This document shows positions 7,010 through 12,589 of a stretch of 13,946 bases of DNA, piece after piece. The notes under the pieces were generated by a model. The model made no database searches. It had not been told where the DNA came from and saw only the letters and a program-made list of their open reading frames with translations. Origin of the DNA: Bacteroidota bacterium. Its GTDB lineage: Bacteria > Bacteroidota > Bacteroidia > Chitinophagales > Chitinophagaceae. The stretch lies in contig CANHNT010000018.1 of assembly GCA_947461985.1 (NCBI GenBank), forward strand, positions 1-13,946. The letters are read 5' to 3'. The position numbers and the translations under genes are program-made. Numbering within the stretch: the first letter of the stretch is position 1; the number at the start of each line of letters is the position of its first letter.

Positions 7010-8050
7010 CTAAATTATTTCTTTCAATTTTTTACTGTTTTCAATTGGGTTAGTATTTTCAGAAACAATATGAATTGTTTTCTTTTCCCAATTTTCGTTT
7101 TTTTGAATTCCTTTGTAATAAGCCTTGTCATAGTGTTGTAGTAAAATGCTAAAGCAGTCAGAGATATTGCTGTCTTCTAAAAATTGAATACAATTTTTAG
7201 CATTTAAGCCACCTAAATTTTTTGTAATTCGATGAATACAAGCGATTAATTCATCTTTGTTGAAAACGCCATATTCGGCAACTAAATGCTGTAAACGTTC
7301 TTCAAATGGAATGTCGAAAAAATATCTATTTTTAGTTTTAATGGTCGCCCATAAATCATTTGGAATTTGTAAATTTCCTATTCGTTGACTTTCATCTTCA
7401 ATGAAAATAAAATTAGGTTGTTTTTTCATTTCATTAAAAAAATGCAAGGCTAATTGGTTTTCGAAATACTCTTGAGTAGGTTGAGATGGCATGCCTAAAT
7501 AGCCAAATGCAGATCCTTTATGGCAGGCAATATCTTCTAAATCGATGGTTGAAAAATTTTCTTTGTTGAGTTCACCAATAATTTCTGTTTTGGCAGCACC
7601 TGTGCAACCACTGATAATTTTAATGGGATAATCTTTAATAAATTGTGCTGAACACCAATTTCTGTAAGTTTTATATCCACCTTCTAAAAGACAAATTTCT
7701 AATCCATAAAAATTAAAAAGCCAAGCCATTGCATTGCTCCTCATACCACCTCTCCAACAATGCAATACTATTTTTTTGCCATTTTGCTGTTGCTGAATTT
7801 GCTCTATTTCATTAATGAAATGAGTCATTTTAGGTCCAAAAAAATTCAATCCCAGTTTAATTGCATTTTCTCTTGAATCTTTTTTGTAGGAAGTGCCAAT
7901 AATTTTTCGTTCTTCATTGTTAAAAATAGGAAACGAAATAGCCGTAGGAATATGCGCTAAAAAATATTCACCTTCACTTCGAACATCGATTACTAAATAC
8001 TGTTCTAAATTTTCTACAAGAGTATCAATATTAATTATTTCAATAGACAT
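7010..8050 (-). CDS. mnmH: tRNA 2-selenouridine synthase (rhodanese plus P-loop domains)
   Basis: Replaces sulfur of 2-thiouridine by selenium at the wobble position of certain tRNAs, via a geranylated intermediate, using selenophosphate from SelD. The N-terminal rhodanese domain (about 5-135) has IDVRSEGEY and the catalytic loop HCWRGGMRS, with C98 as the predicted active cysteine. The C-terminal half begins with a P-loop, SGCTGAAKTEII (147-158), and contains EDESQRIG (about 218-225), a signature of this family. The P-loop has Ala153 where most NTPases have Gly (GxxGxGKT); the Lys-Thr pair is kept. The 346-residue length is close to the E. coli protein (YbbB, about 364). The gene lies 12 bases after the DUF1456 gene and 6 before selD, a tight operon that supports the assignment. 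Confidence 0.95.
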   Translation of the reverse strand: MSIEIINIDTLVENLEQYLVIDVRSEGEYFLAHIPTAISFPIFNNEERKIIGTSYKKDSRENAIKLGLNFFGPKMTHFINEIEQIQQQQNGKKIVLHCWRGGMRSNAMAWLFNFYGLEICLLEGGYKTYRNWCSAQFIKDYPIKIISGCTGAAKTEIIGELNKENFSTIDLEDIACHKGSAFGYLGMPSQPTQEYFENQLALHFFNEMKKQPNFIFIEDESQRIGNLQIPNDLWATIKTKNRYFFDIPFEERLQHLVAEYGVFNKDELIACIHRITKNLGGLNAKNCIQFLEDSNISDCFSILLQHYDKAYYKGIQKNENWEKKTIHIVSENTNPIENSKKLKEII

Positions 8051-8062
8051 AGTTTAGTTATT

Positions 8063-8326
8063 CTACTTTGAAATTTTGGCTGCATCTTTTTTGGGTGCAG
8101 GTGCAGGTCCACGTTTGAAAGTGATCAATCCATTTAAAAAATTACGAAGTATTTGGTCACCAGCCTCTTTGTAACTTTCATGGTCTTCATTTCTAAATAA
8201 ATCACCCAACGCACCTTTAGTAATCGTAAATTTTTCCAATGCTAATATTTTGATAATATCCTCATTTGTTAGTTTTAGAGCAACTCTTAATTTTTTTAAA
8301 ATATCATTATTGGTGAGCATATACAT
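8063..8326 (-). CDS. DUF1456 (YehS-like) protein, single-repeat form
   Basis: Small 87-residue protein. The TNNDILKKLRVALKLTNEDI start and the region FLNGLITFKRG (about 64-74) match the DUF1456/YehS family, whose molecular function is not known. E. coli YehS, at about 156 residues, carries two tandem copies of this unit; only one is present here, followed by a basic tail rich in Pro, Ala and Lys (RGPAPAPKKDAAK). The frame ends cleanly and the flanks show no trace of a second repeat, so it is more likely a short family member than a broken gene. Two starts are possible: ATG at 8326 or ATG two codons later at 8320. The latter gives MLTNNDIL, nearer to the family norm. It is the promoter-proximal gene of the operon with mnmH and selD. 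A link to tRNA or selenium metabolism is inference from position only. Confidence 0.8.
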   Translation of the reverse strand: MYMLTNNDILKKLRVALKLTNEDIIKILALEKFTITKGALGDLFRNEDHESYKEAGDQILRNFLNGLITFKRGPAPAPKKDAAKISK

Positions 8327-8339
8327 TTAAGTTTAGGTG

Positions 8340-8369
8340 TAAAAGTAATTTAAACTTTCCTTATTGCAA
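8340..8369 (-). promoter_or_regulatory. Promoter of the DUF1456-mnmH-selD operon
   Basis: Read on the minus strand, TTG (8369-8367) is followed by exactly 19 bases and then TACTTTTA (8347-8340), a one-mismatch fit to the Bacteroidetes -33/-7 promoter (TTTG, about 19, TAnnTTTG). The start site would fall a few bases before the first ATG at 8326, giving a very short leader, which is another reason to prefer the internal ATG at 8320. Confidence 0.55.
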
Positions 8370-8652
8370 TTATTCTGAAGGATAGACTTTTGTGCTTTTT
8401 TCGATAGCCGATGATAGTAAAAAACAGGATTGTACATTACAATTATATAAGACCATCTATCCATATATGATTATATGTATTTGCCAACAATTCAAACACA
8501 TATATTTTATGGTGTATGAGTCAATATTTTTTGTAATTGAAGTAAATCAGGATTGACGTATTTTTAAGATAATTATTTATGCCAAACGGTATTTACTTTA
8601 CTTAATGATTGAATGATTTTTTAAAAAATTGAAGAAATGATTAATGTCATAA

Positions 8653-8678
8653 TAATGAATGATTATAATTATTCATTA
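8653..8678. promoter_or_regulatory. 26-bp near-perfect palindrome, operator candidate
   Basis: The half-sites TAATGAAT and ATTCATTA continue inward as an almost fully self-complementary sequence, with one G/T mismatch pair (8661 and 8670). It lies 16 bases upstream of the TAnnTTTG element, overlapping where the -33 contact should be. That is a typical position for a dimeric repressor or activator site. No cognate regulator is identified. Confidence 0.45.
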
Positions 8679-8694
8679 AACTTTTGCGAAATAA

Positions 8695-8702
8695 TAGTTT
8701 TG
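8695..8702 (+). promoter_or_regulatory. -7 promoter element of the outer-membrane barrel gene
   Basis: TAGTTTTG fits TAnnTTTG exactly, predicting a start near 8708 and a leader of about 35 A/T-rich bases before the ATG at 8743. A clear TTG at the -33 position is missing and is replaced by the palindrome, which could mean activator dependence. Confidence 0.5.
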
Positions 8703-8742
8703 CATTGTAAACAAAAATTATAAATCATTTAAAAAAAAAATT

Positions 8743-9447
8743 ATGAAAAATTTATTATTACTATCATTCTTCAGCTTAAGTTTTATCACAACATTTGCTC
8801 AACTTGAAAAAGGAACTAAATTAATTGGTGTAGGGTTTGGTTCATTTGGGTTCACAAAAAACAAAAACAATACATCGTACACGAATACCCCCACAGTTTA
8901 TAAAGCTGATGGTAATTCCTATTCATTAAGTATTTTTCCAAATGTAGCTTGGTTTGTGATGGATGATTTAGCAATAGGTGGAGTGCTCAGTCTTAGTTTA
9001 AATGGAGGCAAAACAACGAATTCTATTACGAATTCTGCTTTTAAACATTATGATGAATATTCTCAACCATCGTTTTACATTGGACCTTATGTTCGTTATT
9101 ATTTTTATGGAAATTCAAAAGGTCGAATTTTTTCACAATTATCTGCTCAATATGGGGTAACTGGAGGAAAAACTAAATACACCTCAAATAACTCAATTCC
9201 GAACAGTGAGACTGCAATAAAACCTATGGGAGATGTAAGTGTTGGTCTATCAGGTGGTTATGAATATTTTGTAACTCCTTCGCTTGGATTATATGCTACC
9301 CTTGGAGCTCATTATGATTACAGTAAAACTGAGTATGATAATAAACCATCGAGTGGAACAGGTTATAAATATACCTACGAAGAAACAAAATTTCGTGTTC
9401 CGTTAAATATTGGTTTGCAAATTCATTTGCTTCCAAAAGGCAAGTAA
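8743..9447 (+). CDS. Outer-membrane beta-barrel protein
   Basis: Predicted outer-membrane protein of 234 residues. A clear signal peptide (MKNLLLLSFFSLSFITTFAQ, cut after about residue 19) is followed by alternating hydrophobic and aromatic strands such as LIGVGFGSFGF, SLSIFPNVAWFV, FYIGPYVRYYFYG, ISQLSAQYGV-like and GLYATLGAHYDY. It ends in a strand FRVPLNIGLQIHLL. The length and the Gly/aromatic pattern fit the small 8-stranded barrels (OmpA/OprW-like 'outer membrane beta-barrel protein' families) common in Bacteroidetes. No TonB box, SusD partner or OmpA peptidoglycan domain is present. Function is unknown; small barrels may be porins, adhesins or structural proteins. It is transcribed alone, with its own promoter element and palindrome upstream and a terminator downstream. 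Confidence 0.8.
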   Translation: MKNLLLLSFFSLSFITTFAQLEKGTKLIGVGFGSFGFTKNKNNTSYTNTPTVYKADGNSYSLSIFPNVAWFVMDDLAIGGVLSLSLNGGKTTNSITNSAFKHYDEYSQPSFYIGPYVRYYFYGNSKGRIFSQLSAQYGVTGGKTKYTSNNSIPNSETAIKPMGDVSVGLSGGYEYFVTPSLGLYATLGAHYDYSKTEYDNKPSSGTGYKYTYEETKFRVPLNIGLQIHLLPKGK

Positions 9448-9791
9448 TTCAGTTTTGTTTTGTAGAAATTCTTATCCTACATTATCCTACAATTCAATCT
9501 CGTCTTTTACCCTAACCAAAAACCAACCTACAAAGGCTGTCTCAATGCATCGAGGCAGCTTTTTGTATATTGTAATACCTACATAAACAATAAAAAAATA
9601 TTGATTAGAATCATTAAAAAGTCAAATAGAAATCATACTCATTTTTCTATCTTGAAATTAGATTTGATTGTGAAACAGTTTTTAGTAACCTAAAATGATG
9701 AATGACGTATTTTGATTTAAAAATAAAAATGAATTTAAAACAAAATTAAATTCAATCGGGTTCTTAAAAATAAAATTAAAATAGATGAAAT
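9448..9791. other. Intergenic region with terminator, tandem 10-mer and stress-gene leader
   Basis: This 344-base gap holds a perfect tandem copy of the 10-mer TTATCCTACA (9472-9491) and an intrinsic terminator (9532-9564). About 225 very AT-rich bases then lead into the first universal stress gene. TGACGTATTTTG (about 9703-9714) is the most distinctive word there and may be part of its promoter or a regulator site. No small gene was recognised. Confidence 0.5.
9532..9564 (+). terminator. Rho-independent terminator after the barrel gene
   Basis: GCTGTCTC (9536-9543) pairs with GAGGCAGC (9552-9559), with one G-T pair and an 8-base loop containing ATGCAT. The stem is extended outward by AAAG with TTTT, and a T-run ends the transcript. 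It lies about 85 bases after the barrel stop codon. Confidence 0.8.
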
Positions 9792-10613
9792 ATGAAAAAA
9801 GTAATTGTTGCATTTGATAGAACTAGTTTTTCACAAGGTGCCTTTGATTTTGTGAAAAAAATGAATGAAACAGAACCTGTTTTTTTAATTGGATTATTTC
9901 TTCCACAGGCTTCTTTGGCAAGCACAATGAGTGTTGCAGGCAACGTTTATTCTAGTAACGAATCTGAATTGATAGAAAAAGAGGAAGCTTTAGTTAAAAT
10001 GAACGTAAAAAATTTTGAACAATTATGCAATCAGCATAAAATAGAATATAGAATTCAGAAAGATTTTGAAGGTGATGCCGTTACTGAATTGAAAAAAGAA
10101 ACAGGATTTGCTAATTTAATGGTTTTAGGAAGTGAAACATTTTTTCATCCTGAATATGAAAATATTTGTAAAGAATATTTGCTAGAAATATTACATGAGT
10201 CAGCATGCTCTGTAGTGCTCGTGCCAGAAATATTTGAATATCCTGATAACGTAATTCTATTATATGATGGAAGTGTAAATTCAGTTTTTTCAATTAAAGA
10301 ATTTTCATATTTATTTCCAGAACTGACAAAAAGAGAAACATTGCTAATTTATGTTGATCAATCGAATGATTTAGCAATTCCTGAAAATATTCAAATAGAA
10401 GAATTGTTAACTAGAACATTTAGCAATATTACATTGCTTACATTAGATTTTGATCCCAAAAAATATTTAACAACATGGTTGATGGAAAAAAAATCATCGA
10501 TTTTAGTTTGTGGCTCATACGGGAGATCTGAATTATCCATGTTGTTTAAAAAAAGTTTTTTACAAGATGTTTTGATGGAACATATATTACCTGTTTTTAT
10601 TTCTCATAAATAA
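9792..10613 (+). CDS. Universal stress protein, tandem UspA domains
   Basis: Cytoplasmic 273-residue protein with two UspA-like domains (about 1-146 and 150-273). Domain 1 opens with KKVIVAFDRTSFSQGAFDFV and ends with VVLVPE. Its nucleotide-loop region, LMVLGSETFFHPEYEN, lacks the G-x2-G-x9-G motif. Domain 2 keeps a partial motif, CGSYGRSELSMLFKKSF (240-256), with GxxG present but Lys where the third Gly should be. Known for the family: Usp proteins bind ATP or act as dimeric regulators under starvation, hypoxia or redox stress; the role here is inferred. The gene has a long AT-rich leader and is separated by about 100 bases from a second gene of the same length and design, which suggests an old duplication. 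Confidence 0.88.
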   Translation: MKKVIVAFDRTSFSQGAFDFVKKMNETEPVFLIGLFLPQASLASTMSVAGNVYSSNESELIEKEEALVKMNVKNFEQLCNQHKIEYRIQKDFEGDAVTELKKETGFANLMVLGSETFFHPEYENICKEYLLEILHESACSVVLVPEIFEYPDNVILLYDGSVNSVFSIKEFSYLFPELTKRETLLIYVDQSNDLAIPENIQIEELLTRTFSNITLLTLDFDPKKYLTTWLMEKKSSILVCGSYGRSELSMLFKKSFLQDVLMEHILPVFISHK

Positions 10614-10716
10614 TTACACAGTTCTGTTAAAAAATACATTGGAAATAACTATGATAGTTGAATAAGAGTAACATACTTAATATAAAAATTATTAAAAAAA
10701 TTAAAACACAAAAACA

Positions 10717-11538
10717 ATGAAAACAATTATTATAACAACAGACTTTTCGAAATCATCTATACATGCTGCCAACTATGCTTGTGACTTGGCAGAAATTTTA
10801 AAAGCAGACATTGTAATGCTTCATGTTTATAGAGCGCCTGTAGTTTATAGTGAAATTCCAACGCTTATTGATTATGAATCATTTAATCGTCATGCTTTAG
10901 AGTCCTTAAATCAAACAAGAATGGAGCTTTTAGATACACATGGAGCATTGAATATAGAATTAGAGGTAAAAGAAGGATTTTTTTTTGATGCACTAAACGT
11001 TTTATGTGAACAAGTTAAGCCCTATTTAGTCGTGATGGGAACACAAGGCAAATCAGCTACTGAGCATTTCTTTTTGGGTGAACATACTTTATATGCTATG
11101 AAGCATTTACAGTATCCTATTTTAGCAATTCCTCCAAATGCTAAATTTTCATACTATGAAAAAATTGGTTTTGCTACCGATTTTGATCATGTAATCACCA
11201 CCACACCAGCAAAACAAATTATTGAATTTGTAACTCATTTTAATACAGAACTACATATCATTCATGTTGGTGAAAAAGAAAAATTTGATTCAAATGTAGT
11301 TTTCGGATCAGGAATTATACAGGAGCTTTTTTATAAACTCTCGCCCATATATGATTTAATTGATGGAGAAGATACCGATGAAAGTATTTTAGATTTTGTA
11401 AGTACGAATAAAATTGATTTATTGATTGTGGTTCCTAAACGACATGATATAATAGATAGAATAATTCATAAAAGTAACACCAAGCAATTAGTTGCACATG
11501 CTCAAGTTCCAATACTGGCCATTCATGAAGCATTTTAA
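10717..11538 (+). CDS. Universal stress protein, tandem UspA domains (second copy)
   Basis: Cytoplasmic 273-residue protein with two UspA-like domains (about 1-139 and 146-273). Domain 1 starts KTIIITTDFSKSSIHAANYA and has the ATP-loop pattern G-x2-G-x9-G (G108, G111, G121) in MGTQGKSATEHFFLGEHT, although the residue after the last Gly is Glu, not Ser. Domain 2 starts KIGFATDFDHV and has a glycine-free loop, VVPKRHDIIDRIIHKSNTKQL, so it probably does not bind nucleotide in the usual way. It shares length and layout with the preceding stress protein but little identity. The 103-base gap before it has no clear terminator, so the two may be co-transcribed. The role as a stress-survival factor is inferred from family. 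Confidence 0.9.
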   Translation: MKTIIITTDFSKSSIHAANYACDLAEILKADIVMLHVYRAPVVYSEIPTLIDYESFNRHALESLNQTRMELLDTHGALNIELEVKEGFFFDALNVLCEQVKPYLVVMGTQGKSATEHFFLGEHTLYAMKHLQYPILAIPPNAKFSYYEKIGFATDFDHVITTTPAKQIIEFVTHFNTELHIIHVGEKEKFDSNVVFGSGIIQELFYKLSPIYDLIDGEDTDESILDFVSTNKIDLLIVVPKRHDIIDRIIHKSNTKQLVAHAQVPILAIHEAF

Positions 11539-11587
11539 GTAAATCAATTGAATTTTATAAAAATACTGACTAAAATCAACTATTTTA

Positions 11588-11631
11588 TTGATAAATATTG
11601 GATTGTTTTATATTTAAAATTAGTAAAATTG
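11588..11631 (+). promoter_or_regulatory. Possible promoter of the YtxH-holin-YqjK-like operon
   Basis: TTG (11588-11590) followed by 18 bases and TATATTTA (11609-11616) is a one-mismatch fit to TTG/TAnnTTTG. A second overlapping candidate is TTG (11603-11605), 18 bases, TAAAATTG (11624-11631). Such AT-rich matches occur easily by chance, so this is tentative. Confidence 0.3.
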
Positions 11632-11651
11632 CATTGAAAAAATTTATAAAG

Positions 11652-11843
11652 ATGAATTCAATTACAAAAATTCTACTTGCCTTAACTACTGGTGTCGCAG
11701 TTGGAATATTACTAGCGCCAGATAAAGGTTCAAATACACGCAAAAAAATAAAATCAAAAGCTGGGAAATTAGCAGAGGAGTTAAAACAAACCATTGATTT
11801 GGCTAAAGATAAGTGTGTAGATTTAAAGGAGGACTTAATTTAA
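11652..11843 (+). CDS. YtxH domain-containing small envelope protein
   Basis: Protein of 63 residues. A short hydrophobic N-terminal segment (ILLALTTGVAVGILLAP, 7-23) ends in the LAPDKGSNTRKKI signature of YtxH/gas-vesicle GvpP-like proteins. A charged amphipathic helix follows (about 28-63, rich in Lys and Glu). The likely topology is one membrane anchor with a cytoplasmic coiled tail. The frame is open upstream to a TTG at 11598, but the ATG at 11652 is preferred because it places the hydrophobic segment at the N-terminus as in the family. Known context: YtxH proteins are often stress-induced. Here the gene heads a run with a holin-X-like and a YqjK-like gene, comparable to yqjD-yqjE-yqjK in enterobacteria. 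Confidence 0.8.
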   Translation: MNSITKILLALTTGVAVGILLAPDKGSNTRKKIKSKAGKLAEELKQTIDLAKDKCVDLKEDLI

Positions 11844-11895
11844 TCATATAAATTGATAGCGAAAACTATTAATTTGTTTTAAGCAAATCATATTA

Positions 11896-12252
11896 ATGCA
11901 AATATTTTTAGAAAAAATAGAGGATATATTTCATTCATCAAAGGAATATATCAATTTACGAATTGATGAGGTGAAATTAGACTTGGCTGAAAAAATGGCT
12001 ATTTTACTCTCTAATTTGATTGCCAAAATGATTATTGGTTTGATGTTAGTATTGTTTCTTTTTTTTGGTAGTTTCGCTTTGGCATTTGCTCTAGGGGATT
12101 ATTTTAATAATACCTGGCTTGGCTTTCTGCTTATCTCCATTTTTTATTTAAGTTTGGCAATCATCGTGTGGATTACTCGAGTCCAATTAATTCAATTTCC
12201 GATATTAAATAGTTTCTTAAAACAATTATTTACACAAGATGATGAAAATTAA
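11896..12252 (+). CDS. Holin-X / YqjE-like two-helix membrane protein (phage holin family, PF07332 type)
   Basis: Inner-membrane protein of 118 residues. A cytoplasmic amphipathic helix (1-36, SSKEYINLRIDEVKLDLAEK) precedes two predicted membrane helices at about 41-68 and 75-95 and a short tail. The KEYINLRIDEVKLDLAEK segment before the double hairpin is characteristic of the 'phage holin family / YqjE' group. Despite the name, these are mostly chromosomal housekeeping or stress proteins, and no phage genes are nearby. The gene lies 52 bases after the YtxH gene, and its last 14 bases overlap the next gene. It may help organise the envelope with its two neighbours; the biochemical role is unknown. 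Confidence 0.8.
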   Translation: MQIFLEKIEDIFHSSKEYINLRIDEVKLDLAEKMAILLSNLIAKMIIGLMLVLFLFFGSFALAFALGDYFNNTWLGFLLISIFYLSLAIIVWITRVQLIQFPILNSFLKQLFTQDDEN

Positions 12253-12529
12253 AAACAAAGCCCACTTAACATGGCAGAAGCAACAAATTAAAAATAGACA
12301 ACTTGAGTTAGAGCATGAAATTTCTTCTCATTGGCAAACCCTAAAAGAGAGTATTCAGCCACAAAAAATATTTCAAAATCAAGTAGCTAATTTATTGAAT
12401 TCAAAATCAGAAGAATCATTTGAACAATCGAGTATTTTAAAAAGTAGCATCAATTTTGGATTAGTATTATTAGCTCAAAAACTAAGTAATGAAATTGGGA
12501 TATTAATAAAAAAAGTTTTTACTAAATAA
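12239..12529 (+). CDS. Small YqjK-like hypothetical protein, coupled to the holin-X gene
   Basis: Protein of 96 residues, lysine- and glutamine-rich, with a long charged helix (about 8-38, WQKQQIKNRQLELEHEISSHW) and a weakly hydrophobic helix near 66-92 (SSINFGLVLLAQKL...IGILIKKVF). No family is recognised with certainty. Its place after YtxH and holin-X genes matches YqjK in the enterobacterial yqjDEK set, so an accessory envelope role is likely by position only. It overlaps the preceding gene by 14 bases at ATGATGAAAATTAA. Either of the two tandem ATG codons (12239 or 12242) may start it. Such overlap suggests translational coupling and equal dosage of the two products. Confidence 0.7.
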   Translation: MMKIKNKAHLTWQKQQIKNRQLELEHEISSHWQTLKESIQPQKIFQNQVANLLNSKSEESFEQSSILKSSINFGLVLLAQKLSNEIGILIKKVFTK

Positions 12530-12542
12530 CTTAAACTAATTC

Positions 12543-12575
12543 TTAACTAAAATAAATTAGAAAATATTTAGTTAA
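12543..12575. promoter_or_regulatory. Inverted repeat upstream of the histidine kinase gene
   Basis: TTAACTAAA (12543-12551) and TTTAGTTAA (12567-12575) are perfect 9-bp inverted copies separated by 15 AT-rich bases, ending 14 bases before the ATG. The spacing of about two helical turns between half-sites fits a dimeric regulator site. A stem-loop is also possible, but no T-run follows, so it is not a good terminator. Confidence 0.4.
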
Positions 12576-12589
12576 ACCACCAATAAATT

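Larger units (their letters stand above)
8327..8742. other. Divergent intergenic region, AT-rich, with palindromes
   Basis: This 416-base region separates the minus-strand selenium operon from the plus-strand barrel gene. The left end holds the operon promoter. The right end holds a 26-bp palindrome (8653-8678) and a TAnnTTTG element (8695-8702). A perfect 14-bp palindrome of six T and six A flanked by A and T (8616-8629) lies between. TGACGTATTTT near 8555 recurs before the first stress-protein gene. No open frame of note was seen. Confidence 0.6.

Noticed and set aside
6528..7013. Plus-strand reading frames opposite selD
   Set aside because: They are antisense shadows of a well-conserved gene with no features of their own.
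9472..9491. DnaA boxes / replication origin
   Set aside because: TTATCCTACA differs from TTATCCACA by an inserted T, there are only two copies, and no dnaA-type context is present.
11598..11651. Longer TTG start for the YtxH protein
   Set aside because: It would add 18 residues before the hydrophobic segment; the ATG at 11652 gives the usual family N-terminus.
11896..12252. Prophage remnant suggested by the holin-like protein
   Set aside because: No other phage genes are nearby, and the family is widely chromosomal and non-lytic.
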